Assembly: GCA_022819585.1 (NCBI GenBank)
Contig: JAJEGY010000027.1
Span: 1-46,665 of the forward strand
DNA: 46,665 nt
Direction of reading: 5' to 3'
Origin: Dehalococcoidia bacterium
GTDB taxonomy: Bacteria; Chloroflexota; Dehalococcoidia; Lucifugimonadales; Lucifugimonadaceae
Part shown: positions 1 to 7,873 of the stretch, piece by piece
How positions within the stretch are numbered: the stretch's first letter is position 1
Layout of the letters: each line of letters starts with the position of its first letter
Program-made: the position numbers and the translations under genes
Notes under the pieces: generated by a model
The model's database searches: none
What the model was told of the DNA's origin: nothing
Seen by the model: only the letters and a program-made list of their open reading frames with translations

Positions 1-522
1 CCAACGGCAACCCCCGAGCCCACATCTGAACCAACGGTAATTCAAGAGCCAACGGCAACTCCTGTTGGCGACACTGCTCCATCGCCTACTGTGACTGCAA
101 CAGAACAGCCGACCGCTACCGTCGAAAGTGACGAGCCCGAATCAACTTACGAGACCTGCGAGGAAGCTGAGGCAGCCGGGTTGGAGAGAGAACCTGGCAC
201 AGAAGGTCCTGGTTGGGGATTTCCAGACAACATCGTTACCGGCGAACGAGATGGTGACGGCGATGGATACGTCTGCGAGGAAAGCGGCCCGTCTTCCACT
301 TCGCCAAAAGTCGAGGATACTCCTGAACCAACGGCTGAACCGATACCTACTTCAACTGCTGTCCCTGTTGAATCTGGCGAAATCTATCCCAGTTGCGATG
401 ACGCGGTAGACGCAGGCTTGGAACGTGTCAAAGGCGATAGCGGGAATGGTCGCGGCTTCCCCGCATGGCAAGTCCCAAGCGCTCGCGACGGCGACGGGGA
501 TGGCGTGGTCTGCGAAAGGTAG
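1..522 (+). CDS. Excalibur calcium-binding domain protein, 5' end outside window
   Basis: The frame is open from base 1, so the true start lies upstream; a GTG at 91 is only an internal candidate. The visible part has a Pro/Thr-rich, repeat-like linker (PTATPEPT type) and then two excalibur modules. Each module has a Cys-containing start ([28 protein letters not shown]) and ends in [10 protein letters not shown] or [10 protein letters not shown], the DxDxDGxxCE signature of this extracellular Ca2+-binding family. A second Pro/Thr linker separates the modules. Such proteins are usually secreted or surface attached; the signal peptide would be in the missing part. The next gene converges on it with a 4-base gap. 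The domain call is firm; the biological role is unknown. Confidence 0.8.
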   Translation, partial: PTATPEPTSEPTVIQEPTATPVGDTAPSPTVTATEQPTATVESDEPESTYETCEEAEAAGLEREPGTEGPGWGFPDNIVTGERDGDGDGYVCEESGPSSTSPKVEDTPEPTAEPIPTSTAVPVESGEIYPSCDDAVDAGLERVKGDSGNGRGFPAWQVPSARDGDGDGVVCER

Positions 523-526
523 ATCG

Positions 527-1219
527 TTAACCCTTTGTACGATCGATGTGGCCAATGCCGTTAAGGTGGCTCGTGTCGTTGTAAAGTGCCACTCGCCAAG
601 TGTTCGGCGTGTACTGGTGTTCGTAGAGTTCGGTGACGCTGGTGTTTGCGAATACGAAGCTCCATTGATCTGTGTTGCGGAGATTCAGCAAGTGGGAGAA
701 GACGGCCTGCAGCGATCCCCCGTGGCCGACGATCAAGATGTTTGCGTTCTCCTCCTGGTGGGTGTGGATGATCTCGTCGACACATACGCCGACTCTGTCC
801 CACGCGTCTGACATCGACTCTCCTCTGGGGAAATCGATCTCGATCCGGGTGTTGAGATTTTTCCAGCGTCGGTATAGCTCCGGTGCCGCATCGCCGATTT
901 CGTCCCACAGCGAGTCTTCGTAATCGCCGAAATGGTATTCGCGAAGCTGGGGGCGGATCTGGATTTGGAGGTCGGGATGGTGCGCGGTGATCGCGTTGGC
1001 GGTGTCAACCGCTCTCTGGAGGTCGCTCGAATAGATGGCGTCGAATTTCGTGCCTGCCAATCGTTTGCCCAACGCTTCTGCTTGTCGTCTGCCCAGTTGC
1101 GTCAACGGCGCGTCGAAGTGACCATGAGCTTTGTCGTCGATGTTGCCTTGCGTCTCGCCATGACGGACCAAGGTGATGGTGCGTGGTGAAGGGTTGACGA
1201 TGAGTTCTGACGTGCTCAA
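527..1219 (-). CDS. Histidine phosphatase family protein (copy 1)
   Basis: This is a phosphoglycerate-mutase-like histidine phosphatase. The catalytic RHG motif is seen in TLVRHGETQGN, a conserved LREYHFGDYE carries the acid residue, and the second catalytic His is in VGHGGSL. The substrate cannot be told from sequence; cobC/gpmB-type family members act on small phosphoesters. An ATG at 1294 would overlap the upstream gene by 68 bases, so the TTG at 1219, 7 bases after that gene's stop, is preferred; this gives about 230 residues, normal for the family. The C-terminus (YNDTSHLNGIGH) resembles that of the upstream copy (WNDTYHLNGFQPH), so the two are tandem paralogues, probably co-transcribed. 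Confidence 0.85.
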   Translation of the reverse strand: MSTSELIVNPSPRTITLVRHGETQGNIDDKAHGHFDAPLTQLGRRQAEALGKRLAGTKFDAIYSSDLQRAVDTANAITAHHPDLQIQIRPQLREYHFGDYEDSLWDEIGDAAPELYRRWKNLNTRIEIDFPRGESMSDAWDRVGVCVDEIIHTHQEENANILIVGHGGSLQAVFSHLLNLRNTDQWSFVFANTSVTELYEHQYTPNTWRVALYNDTSHLNGIGHIDRTKG

Positions 1220-1226
1220 GTGAGGG

Positions 1227-1907
1227 TCATCCGTGGGGTTGGAAGCCGTTGAGGTGGTATGTATCGTTCCATAGGTCGATCTGCCAGCCATCATCTCGCC
1301 AAGTGGGTTCGGAGATTACGGAACTGATGCCGGCGTTGTCAGTTTTGAGGCGCCACTTGTCCGAGACACGGAGAAGACACATGTGGGCGGCGGCGGCTTT
1401 GATTGAACCGCCGTGGCTGAACATCAGGATTGTTGCGTCATCACCGTGTCTGGTCACGATCTCGCTGGTGAATCTGGCGACGCGTTCTGAGTGCTCACGA
1501 TCGGATTCGCCGCCGGGCAGCTTCACGTCGGAGCCCAAGTCAGGGTCTAGGAGTTCGGGGTATTCTTCCCTGAGGCGATGCCATGGGTAGCCTTCGCAAT
1601 CGCCAAACCACCGCTCACGGAGTTCTGGGGAGGTTTCGATGCTGTAATCGGGACGTAGTTTGAGGAAAGGTTCCGCAGTCTGAAGTGTGCGTTTCGAGTC
1701 GCTTGAATAGATCGCATCGAAATGGCAGTTCTTCAGTCTTTGGCCTAGCAGTTCGGCCTGCGCCCTGCCCTTTTCGGTAAGTTCATCGTCAGTGAAGCCG
1801 CTGGCGATGTCAGCGACATTGCCGTCAGTTTCGCCGTGCCGGACTAGGTAGAGGGTTATCAATGGTCGAATGTCTCGATCGGGTTGTTGGCGATGGGTGC
1901 CTATCAA
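1227..1907 (-). CDS. Histidine phosphatase family protein (copy 2)
   Basis: Second member of the tandem pair, 226 residues from a TTG start; another TTG about 15 codons downstream is also possible. It has the N-terminal LVRHGETDGN motif with the phosphorylated His, IYSSDSKRTLQTAE as in the family, LRERWFGDCEG with the acid residue, and FSHGGSIKAA with the second His. It is a cytoplasmic phosphatase or mutase of unknown substrate. Its stop lies 7 bases before the proposed start of copy 1, so the two probably form one transcript. Clear divergence between the copies argues for an old duplication. Confidence 0.85.
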   Translation of the reverse strand: MIGTHRQQPDRDIRPLITLYLVRHGETDGNVADIASGFTDDELTEKGRAQAELLGQRLKNCHFDAIYSSDSKRTLQTAEPFLKLRPDYSIETSPELRERWFGDCEGYPWHRLREEYPELLDPDLGSDVKLPGGESDREHSERVARFTSEIVTRHGDDATILMFSHGGSIKAAAAHMCLLRVSDKWRLKTDNAGISSVISEPTWRDDGWQIDLWNDTYHLNGFQPHG

Positions 1908-1948
1908 TCAATGGTAAAGATCGAGTGTGATCATCCATTAACGCAAAA

Positions 1949-1980
1949 TCGCGAACCGGATCGTCCTGTCCGGTTCGCGA
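1949..1980 (-). terminator. Perfect 12-bp hairpin, probable terminator of the HpaI aldolase gene
   Basis: TCGCGAACCGGA (1949-1960) and TCCGGTTCGCGA (1969-1980) are perfect reverse complements around an 8-base loop. On the minus strand the hairpin lies 28 bases after the aldolase stop and is followed by GATTTTGCGTT, a weak T-rich tract. The position and perfect stem support a rho-independent terminator; the poor T tract lowers confidence. Confidence 0.65.
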
Positions 1981-2007
1981 CAAGTTCTTGGTTAGCTGTG
2001 GTTGCGA

Positions 2008-2784
2008 TTACTCGCAGGGAAACTCTTCGCGCAGTTCGGCGAATAGGTTTGCCAATGGGCCGCATCCTAGCGCCAATGGGCTTGAGATGTTCATCATCGT
2101 GTAGCCTTCGCCGATCCAGCGACGGGCGACTTCGGGGTCTTGGAAGGTTGTGGCTAGGAATTTGCCGGTGCCCTTGACGCGCTGGGCTACATCGGACATG
2201 ATCTGCTCGACTTTGTCGTGGTGGATCTGACCGGGGATGCCTAGGGTTGCCGAGAGGTCGGTCGGGCCGACTAGCAGGACTTCGAAGCCTTCGAGGGCTA
2301 GGGTGTCGTCGACCTTTTCGTAGGCCTCGGTGCTCTCCATCTGGATGATCAGCAGCGTTTCGTTGTTGGCGTGTTCCAAGACGTCGTCCTGGGTGATGCC
2401 CATCAGCGATGCGAACCAAGGCGCGATGCCACGCTCGCCCATCGGAGGATACTTCGCATATCGAATGGCGTCGGCTGCCTCTTCGGGGTTGTCTACTTGG
2501 GGAACCATAACGCCGACTGCGCCGACGTCGTACGCCTTCTTGATGTCGCCAGGATCGTTCCACGGTACTCTGATGACGGGTGAAACGCCGAGGTTTCGAC
2601 CTTGGACGCAGATCGTGCCGATGCTCTCGGTGCCCCAAGGGCTGTGCTCTTGGTCGATCCAGACCCAGTCTGGTTTGATGCTGCTGTATATGGTGTGTGC
2701 CACATGGGGTTCTCGCGAGAACATGCTGGAGCTGAGGACAGCTCCGCCGGTGGCGAGTTTGGATCTGATCGTGCTTGGGTACAT
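2008..2784 (-). CDS. HpcH/HpaI family class II aldolase
   Basis: This is a 258-residue metal-dependent pyruvate-type aldolase of the HpaI/GarL/RhmA family, which cleaves 2-keto-3-deoxy acids to pyruvate (or oxaloacetate) plus an aldehyde. Family active-site positions are visible: His47 in WIDQEH, Arg72 in VIRVPW, metal ligands Glu150 in QMESTEA and Asp176 in VGPTDLSATLG. The spacing matches the His45/Arg70/Glu149/Asp175 set of HpaI. The ATG at 2784 gives the expected full length. It is transcribed away from the YbjQ gene, with a 169-base divergent promoter region between them. The natural substrate cannot be deduced. A second, more distant family member lies at 3369. Confidence 0.9.
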   Translation of the reverse strand: MYPSTIRSKLATGGAVLSSSMFSREPHVAHTIYSSIKPDWVWIDQEHSPWGTESIGTICVQGRNLGVSPVIRVPWNDPGDIKKAYDVGAVGVMVPQVDNPEEAADAIRYAKYPPMGERGIAPWFASLMGITQDDVLEHANNETLLIIQMESTEAYEKVDDTLALEGFEVLLVGPTDLSATLGIPGQIHHDKVEQIMSDVAQRVKGTGKFLATTFQDPEVARRWIGEGYTMMNISSPLALGCGPLANLFAELREEFPCE

Positions 2785-2953
2785 GGTTCTCCACTTCTTG
2801 AGTTCAACGTCGGTCGAATTTCGGATAGCGGTTTCGACCAGGCTATGAGGATATTAACAGCACGGTTGATGTCACCGACAGGTGAGGATTGAGGTGTTAA
2901 CTTTGTATCGAACGTCACGCTGAGATTGAACGGAGTTCACAGAGGTTAATGAG

Positions 2954-3268
2954 ATGATCGTTGTTACGACAGAGCAAGTTGAAGGAAAAGAGATCGCCGA
3001 GGTTCTCGGCATGGTGCGTGGCAACGCGGTTCGTGCACGCGGCATCGGTTACGACTTCATGGCAGGGATCAAGAACATCACAGGTGGCGCGGTTTCGGAG
3101 TATTCGAGTCTGCTCAAAGATACGCGTGAAGAGGCGACTCAGCAGATGATCGCCGAAGCGGGGAGCGTCGGCGCCGATGCCATCATTGCCACGAGGTACA
3201 ACACTTCGTCCGTCGGGCAGGGATTCTCCGAGATATTCGCTTACGGGACGGCGGTCAGGCTCAAGTAA
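2954..3268 (+). CDS. ybjQ: YbjQ/UPF0145 family protein
   Basis: A 104-residue protein starting MIVVTTEQVEGKEI, with the family features GMVRGNAVRARGIG, an ITGG segment, a helix with REEATQQMIAEA, GADAIIATRYNTS and the C-terminal strand AYGTAVRLK. This is the heavy-metal-binding-like UPF0145 fold; members are small cytoplasmic, probably oligomeric proteins of unknown function. The length is normal. The ATG follows AGAGGTTAATGAG, with a GAGG Shine-Dalgarno. Ten bases after the stop lies a second, diverged copy of just its 3' end (see 3278-3322). Confidence 0.85.
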   Translation: MIVVTTEQVEGKEIAEVLGMVRGNAVRARGIGYDFMAGIKNITGGAVSEYSSLLKDTREEATQQMIAEAGSVGADAIIATRYNTSSVGQGFSEIFAYGTAVRLK

Positions 3269-3277
3269 TGAACCGTC

Positions 3278-3322
3278 TTTTGCTACGGCACTGCCGTCAA
3301 GTTGAAGGCTGGGCAATTTTGA
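3278..3322 (+). pseudogene. Displaced 3' end of a second YbjQ allele
   Basis: The open codons TTT-TGC-TAC through TGA read FCYGTAVKLKAGQF. They match the end of the intact upstream gene (FAYGTAVRLK), but the DNA is diverged: 18 of 24 bases are the same over the eight codons YGTAVxLK, and nearly all changes are at third positions. The fragment has its own, later stop. It is not expressed as a gene; it is a scar from a homologous gene. It is the shortest and cargo-free example of the 3'-end scars seen at four loci in this window. Confidence 0.75.
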
Positions 3323-3368
3323 TTGGCTATCACCCCTATCCAGACCGAAAATCCACAGGAGTCGACAA

Positions 3369-4112
3369 ATGGCTGAAATGATGGTCCGCGAGAACCGAGT
3401 TCTGAAGGCGATGAAAGAGGGGCGCAAGGCTCTGGGGTATCAGATGACGTTCCCGTCCGTTTGGGATGTCGAGATACTCGGACGGTTGGATTTCGACTAC
3501 GTGTGGTTGGATGGTGAGCACGGACCATTTGGATACACCGAGTTGGAGGAAATGACGCGGGCAGTCGAAGCGGCGGGCGCTACCGCGGTGGCAAGGGTTG
3601 AGAACGTCGAGGCATCGCACATTCTCCAGTATCTCGACCGCGGCATCCAAGGCATCATGGGGCCGCACATCGCGAGTGGTGAAGATGCTGAAAAGCTGGT
3701 TGATGCCTGCTACTTCGGTCCGATCGGTCATCGCTCATTCGGCGGCAACCGCGGCACGAATTACTCCTTTACACCAGACGCTTGGGGAGACAAACGAGAC
3801 TTCTATCAGCAGGCGAACGACAACATGCTGGTCGGCGCGTTGCTGGAGGATCAAGGCTCGATTGACAACATCGACGACATCTTGGCGGTCGAAGGTATCC
3901 ACTACTTCGGTATAGGGATGAACGACTTTGCACAAGGAATCGGATACCCGGGTGAACCGGAGCATCCCGACGTTGTCAAGGCAGCGAACGAGCTATCAGA
4001 CTACATCCGCAGCAAGGGCCGTCACATGAGCGGCGACATAATGGATTCGGTCTGGATCCACGAGCTGCTGTTGAACAGCGCGCAACAGTTTATGGACGAA
4101 AACGCTTCTTGA
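3369..4112 (+). CDS. HpcH/HpaI family aldolase, divergent member
   Basis: A 247-residue second HpaI-like aldolase. The catalytic His is at 51 (WLDGEHGPFG) and Arg at 76 (AVARVEN); likely metal ligands are Glu160 (LLEDQGSI) and Asp186 (GIGMNDFAQGIG). The fold order and spacing match the family. The GNRGTNYSF segment and the ND-F-A variant of the usual NDLS motif differ from the copy at 2008, so the substrate is probably different; a 2-keto-3-deoxy acid or similar compound is likely. The ATG follows CAGGAGTCGACAA, a good Shine-Dalgarno. The glcD gene starts 21 bases after its stop, which suggests one transcript linking an aldolase to 2-hydroxy-acid oxidation. Confidence 0.87.
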   Translation: MAEMMVRENRVLKAMKEGRKALGYQMTFPSVWDVEILGRLDFDYVWLDGEHGPFGYTELEEMTRAVEAAGATAVARVENVEASHILQYLDRGIQGIMGPHIASGEDAEKLVDACYFGPIGHRSFGGNRGTNYSFTPDAWGDKRDFYQQANDNMLVGALLEDQGSIDNIDDILAVEGIHYFGIGMNDFAQGIGYPGEPEHPDVVKAANELSDYIRSKGRHMSGDIMDSVWIHELLLNSAQQFMDENAS

Positions 4113-4133
4113 TGGTGCGCTCTCCCCTATTCA

Positions 4134-5588
4134 ATGGTTGACGAAAAACTCATTCGGCGACTTCGCGAGATTGTTGGCGAAGAGTATGTCATCTGGGGTT
4201 CAGATGACCTTTTGCTGTATGAGTACGACGGCTCGATAGACCGTTCGTCTCCTGGCGCGGTCGTGTTGCCGGGGAGTGCCGAGGAGTTGGCGAATTGCGT
4301 CCGTGCGGCGTATGAACACGATGCAAACATCGTGCCGCGAGGTGCCGGGACCGGACTGAGCGGCGGCGCGGTGCCTTTGCAGGATTCTGTGGTGTTGCCG
4401 GTCACGCGCCTCAATCGGGTGCTTGAGGTCGATGTTGAGAATAGAGTCGCGATCGTTGAGCCCGGTTTGGTGAATATCGAGTTGTCAGAGGCTGTTTCTC
4501 AATACGACTTGTATTACGCGCCCGACCCATCATCTCAGCGGGCCTGCACGATCGGCGGGAATGTTGCCGAAAACGCTGGTGGTCCTCACTGCCTCGCGCT
4601 TGGCGTGACCACCAACCATGTTTTGGGGATTGAGGTCGTGTTAGCAGACGGTGAAAAGGTGTGGTTAGGCGGCACGTCGCGGGACACATTTGGCTATGAC
4701 CTTCGTGGCGCGTTCATCGGGTCTGAAGGGACTTTGGGGATAGTAACCAAGGTCGCGGTTCGTTTGATGCGAAAACCTGAAGCGGTGCTGACTATGCTGG
4801 CGGCGTTCCGGTCATTGGACGATGCATCGCAGTCGGTATCGGACATCATCGGTGCCGGTATGGTTCCCTCGGCGATCGAGATGATGGACCGCGTGACTAT
4901 CGAGGCGTGTGAACCTGTCTATCATCCCGGTTATCCCGAAGATGCGGAAGCGGTTTTGATCGTCGAGCTTGATGGCCTGCGCGAAACAGTGGATGAGCAC
5001 GGTCAGCGCGTACGCGACATCTGTTACACCAACAACGCCTCCGAGATCCGCGAGGCCGAGGACGACGCTAAACGCGCCGAGTTATGGGCGACGCGTAAAG
5101 GCGCAATCGGAGCGTTCGGCACAATCGCCCCGAACTACTACCTGGTCGATGGCGTGGTGCCGAGGACGAAGCTGCGAGACATCATGCGTCAAGTTCGCGA
5201 GATCGGCGAAGAACTGGGTTTGACGATTGGGAACGTTTTCCACGCCGGCGACGGCAACCTGCATCCATGCATACTCTTCGATGGTCGTGACAAGGCTCAA
5301 GTCCGCCGAGTGATCGAGTGCGGGGAGCGGATTCTCGCAGCCTGCATCGAAGCCGGAGGCGCGTTGAGCGGCGAGCATGGCATCGGGATCGAGAAGCAGG
5401 CGTATATGCCACTGGTCTTCACCGAGGATGACATGGAAGCGATGGCGAAGCTGCGCCCCGCTTTCGGCGCTGGTGAACGGTTCAACCCGGGCAAAGTATT
5501 CCCGGGCGGCGCGGTCCACGGAAGCGCGTACGGGATATCGGAAGAAGCGTTTAGGGCAACTGGGCCGGGTGGGTTGCAGGCGGTTTGA
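4134..5588 (+). CDS. glcD: FAD-linked 2-hydroxy-acid oxidase, glycolate oxidase GlcD-like
   Basis: A 484-residue flavoprotein of the GlcD/D-lactate dehydrogenase type; it oxidises glycolate or another 2-hydroxy acid to the 2-oxo acid. The FAD-binding PCMH domain shows PRGAGTGLSGGAVP near residue 70, and GGNVAENAGGPH plus GSEGTLGIVT further on. The C-terminal catalytic domain has VFHAGDGNLHP and GALSGEHGIGIEK, and the usual RFNPGKVFPG near the end. The length is normal for GlcD. GlcE-like and GlcF-like partners are encoded 7 kb downstream (12570 and 13869), so the complex, if it forms, is split between two loci. The last 63 bases are duplicated at 6314-6376. D-lactate or 2-hydroxyglutarate are alternative substrates. 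Confidence 0.88.
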   Translation: MVDEKLIRRLREIVGEEYVIWGSDDLLLYEYDGSIDRSSPGAVVLPGSAEELANCVRAAYEHDANIVPRGAGTGLSGGAVPLQDSVVLPVTRLNRVLEVDVENRVAIVEPGLVNIELSEAVSQYDLYYAPDPSSQRACTIGGNVAENAGGPHCLALGVTTNHVLGIEVVLADGEKVWLGGTSRDTFGYDLRGAFIGSEGTLGIVTKVAVRLMRKPEAVLTMLAAFRSLDDASQSVSDIIGAGMVPSAIEMMDRVTIEACEPVYHPGYPEDAEAVLIVELDGLRETVDEHGQRVRDICYTNNASEIREAEDDAKRAELWATRKGAIGAFGTIAPNYYLVDGVVPRTKLRDIMRQVREIGEELGLTIGNVFHAGDGNLHPCILFDGRDKAQVRRVIECGERILAACIEAGGALSGEHGIGIEKQAYMPLVFTEDDMEAMAKLRPAFGAGERFNPGKVFPGGAVHGSAYGISEEAFRATGPGGLQAV

Positions 5589-5625
5589 CGACGAAGCAAC
5601 GCGCTTCTGGATCCGTTGGTTTGGC

Positions 5626-6054
5626 TTACGGTGTGGGTACTGGTGTCGGCGTCAAGCGTTCGTTGATCTTCGAATTCAGAACATCTAGTCGATCTTTCAG
5701 CAACAACCAGTCTGCGGTTTCGGGATCAGTGACATCCTTGCGTCCTGTCTGACATCCGTGCTCCCACACTTCAACCAGCATTCGCTGTGCAAGTAGGTCC
5801 GAATCACTTGCTGGACCTGGAGTGGGCGTTGGTCCAGTGAAGTGAAATTCGTTGGCGTCGTACTGTAGGTATTCAGACAACAATTTGTCACTGTCGAGGA
5901 CACATCCCGTCCGGTATTCATCGATTCGCTCCGGAACGCTCTCGCTCTGGGCAAATTGGCTGAAACTGCATGCCATCGAAAAGGCAGCAAGAACTGCGAT
6001 AGCAGCAATCGGAAGAATTAAACGCTGAATTCGGCTCAGACTTTCAACGATCAC
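5626..6054 (-). CDS. Putative small lipoprotein
   Basis: A 142-residue protein with a hydrophobic signal segment (RLILPIAAIAVLAAFSM) ending in a lipobox with Cys29 (FSMAC), so it is probably a lipoprotein. The mature part is charged and has two further Cys (TGCVLD and HGCQTG) that could form a disulfide. It has a TPTPGP linker in the middle and ends TPTPVPTP. No family was recognised. The gene is the only cargo between the stop of glcD and a displaced second glcD 3' end, so it may be a recent arrival. Its upstream region (6055-6313) includes a small palindrome, CACGCG-A-CGCGTG, near 6127 and no other gene. Confidence 0.6.
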   Translation of the reverse strand: MIVESLSRIQRLILPIAAIAVLAAFSMACSFSQFAQSESVPERIDEYRTGCVLDSDKLLSEYLQYDANEFHFTGPTPTPGPASDSDLLAQRMLVEVWEHGCQTGRKDVTDPETADWLLLKDRLDVLNSKINERLTPTPVPTP

Positions 6055-6313
6055 TAGAAACCTCCCTCGCGACTAGGACAACGTCTAAACCGCAGGCGTT
6101 TCCTGACTGAGCCGAACAGAGGGAGGCACGCGACGCGTGTCCTGCCGATATACAGCTCAGCGGCGGTTCGCTTTTTATGTCAGGAATGAGCCGTCGAAAA
6201 CGATCAGCGGCTTAACCTACGGTTCGCCAAAAAGTATAAAACTACATTTCGAAATCACAACGTTTGAGTGTGATGCTCAATGATGAACTCTGGTTGACTC
6301 CGCACAAAGTAAG

Positions 6314-6376
6314 GCGTACGGGATATCGGAAGAAGCGTTCCGGGCTACGGGACCGGGTGGGTTGCAGGAGGTTTGA
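6314..6376 (+). pseudogene. Displaced 3' end of a second glcD allele
   Basis: These 63 bases encode AYGISEEAFRATGPGGLQEV followed by TGA. They align without gaps to the last 63 bases of glcD (5526-5588) with 57 identities. Five of the six differences are synonymous; the sixth changes Ala to Glu. Homology stops at both ends: upstream is unrelated, and downstream of the stop the two copies differ. It is a coding scar from a related allele, separated from the intact gene by about 725 bases that hold one lipoprotein gene. Confidence 0.85.
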
Positions 6377-6382
6377 AGTAGA

Positions 6383-6625
6383 TTAGTTCAAATATCTTTG
6401 AGCCATCGTTGCCGCAAGCGTTGCGACGATAGTCGATGTGAACACCATAGCGAACATCCAGCGGATCAAGCGGCGTTCGATTCGCCTGAGTGAGGTATCC
6501 AAGCCGCATTCTAAGCGATGGCCGAACCTTGTGATGTCGAATCTAAGTTCGGCGACGTCTGCTTTGGCTGCCAAATTCTGGTAGCCGCCTTCTAGACGAC
6601 TAACGCGTTCATCTAATGTCGCCAT
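6383..6625 (-). CDS. Small coiled-coil membrane protein
   Basis: An 80-residue protein starting MATLDERVSRLEGGYQNLA. The first about 55 residues are heptad-like and charged (a coiled coil), followed by one C-terminal membrane helix (WMFAMVFTSTIVATLAATM). Proteins of this layout are common and uncharacterised, often annotated as coiled-coil or DUF1640-like. A role in membrane tethering or oligomerisation is only a guess. Its stop is 6 bases from the glcD scar, so it was probably the original downstream neighbour of glcD in convergent orientation. The start is supported by the typical MATLDERVSRLE beginning. Confidence 0.65.
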   Translation of the reverse strand: MATLDERVSRLEGGYQNLAAKADVAELRFDITRFGHRLECGLDTSLRRIERRLIRWMFAMVFTSTIVATLAATMAQRYLN

Positions 6626-6770
6626 CTCTCGATCCTGCGCTTTCGCGATCCGAGTGTATCAGACGTTGCCGTCTGCCCATGACATTAAACGTATGTATCA
6701 TCAAAATGTGCGATGACGAAGATTGCATTAGTCTAAGTCTAGGGGGCGACAAACCTAGAGAGGACTGACT

Positions 6771-7811
6771 ATGGCATCTCAGAAATTGAGGATCGGAATC
6801 ATCGGCGCTGGCGGATTCGCCGCTGACCACATGGAAGCGTTTTCCAATGTCCCAGATGCGGAGGTAGTCGCGTTCATGCGGCGTTCGGAAGGTCCCTTGC
6901 GGGAGATGCAGGAGCGCTTCGGAGTGCCGAAAGGCTACACCGATCATCGCGAGATGCTCGACGATCCGGATATCGATGCCATCGACATCATCACGCCGAC
7001 CGATTCTCACAAGTTCTACGCTTTGGAAGCTATCGCGAGCGGCCGTCCGGTGCTTTGCGAAAAGCCATTGGCACTCAATGCAGTTGATTGTCGGGAGATG
7101 TTGGATGCTGCCGAGAACGCTGGTGTTGTCCACGCGGTCAACTTCAACCAGCGCGGCCGAACTCCAGTGGGCAGCATGAGTAGATATATCGCCGACGGCT
7201 ACGTAGGTGATGTCTATCACGTCAACATCCGATGGGGAATGTCGATGCAGCAAGATGTCCGACCAGATGTCGGATCATGGCGTTTCTTGCCCGAGCATGG
7301 CGGCGGCACCGTCTACGAATTGATACATGTATTTGACATGGCGCGTTTGCTCAACGGCGAAGTGGCACGAGTTTCGGCGGTGTTGAGCACAGCGGAGAAC
7401 GATCGACAGTTCATCGATGCGCCCGACGGCTTTGACGTCAACGTGCCCGACTCATCTGCGTTCCTGCTCGAGTACGTCAACGGCGCCTACGCAGTGATCC
7501 ACACCAGCTTTGTTCAACGAGGCGAGGTTCCGCGACGTGGCATCTTGGTCGATGTTGCGGGTTCGACGGGCAGGATCGCGTTGAATGGTCTCTACGGCCT
7601 CATCGGTTCTTCCGGCGAAAACCTGCCGATGAACGACATCGATCCGGGTCTGCCCTACCCTATGCCCTACGAACAGTTCGTCGCAGGCGCGTTGGCTGGG
7701 GATCAAACGTTGGTCGACACCGGCTTTGATGTCGGGCTAGAGGCTGCCAGAATCGTCGACGCTGCGTATCGCTCTTGGGATGAGAAGCGCTGGGTTGATA
7801 TTGAGCGGTAA
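6771..7811 (+). CDS. Gfo/Idh/MocA family oxidoreductase
   Basis: A 346-residue NAD(P)-dependent dehydrogenase. The N-terminal Rossmann motif is IGIIGAGGFAADHMEAF, and the family hallmark CEKPLALN supplies the conserved Glu-Lys-Pro near residue 100. The C-terminal alpha/beta domain includes GGGTVYELIHVFDMARLLNGE, with the catalytic-site His, and SSAFLLEYVNGAYAVIHTS. Members oxidise sugars, inositols or related polyols; the exact substrate is not visible. GAGAGGACTGACT precedes the ATG as a good ribosome site. It heads a co-oriented run with three aldo/keto reductases, consistent with catabolism of carbohydrate-like compounds. Confidence 0.9.
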   Translation: MASQKLRIGIIGAGGFAADHMEAFSNVPDAEVVAFMRRSEGPLREMQERFGVPKGYTDHREMLDDPDIDAIDIITPTDSHKFYALEAIASGRPVLCEKPLALNAVDCREMLDAAENAGVVHAVNFNQRGRTPVGSMSRYIADGYVGDVYHVNIRWGMSMQQDVRPDVGSWRFLPEHGGGTVYELIHVFDMARLLNGEVARVSAVLSTAENDRQFIDAPDGFDVNVPDSSAFLLEYVNGAYAVIHTSFVQRGEVPRRGILVDVAGSTGRIALNGLYGLIGSSGENLPMNDIDPGLPYPMPYEQFVAGALAGDQTLVDTGFDVGLEAARIVDAAYRSWDEKRWVDIER

Positions 7812-7846
7812 CGGTCTATCATCGTTGAAAGCAACATCAGGCTTAC

Positions 7847-7861
7847 GGAGGTGAAGCCATC
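7847..7861 (+). promoter_or_regulatory. Strong Shine-Dalgarno placed for a possible ATC start
   Basis: GGAGG at 7847-7851 is followed after 7 bases by an in-frame ATC (7859-7861) that would begin (M)PIEYVKLGRTG. The annotated GTG at 7874 is 22 bases from the Shine-Dalgarno, too far to be ideal. The residues between them (IEYVKLGRTG) resemble the N-termini of the sister enzymes (MNYVRLGRTG). This suggests initiation at a non-canonical ATC or a mutated former ATG. Confidence 0.4.
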
Positions 7862-7873
7862 CCAATCGAATAC

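Noticed and set aside
2493-2918. Long alternative-frame open frames opposite real genes, here and in most other coding regions
   Set aside because: They are shadows of genes with strong family motifs; their translations are rich in Arg, Ser and Pro and have no recognisable domains.
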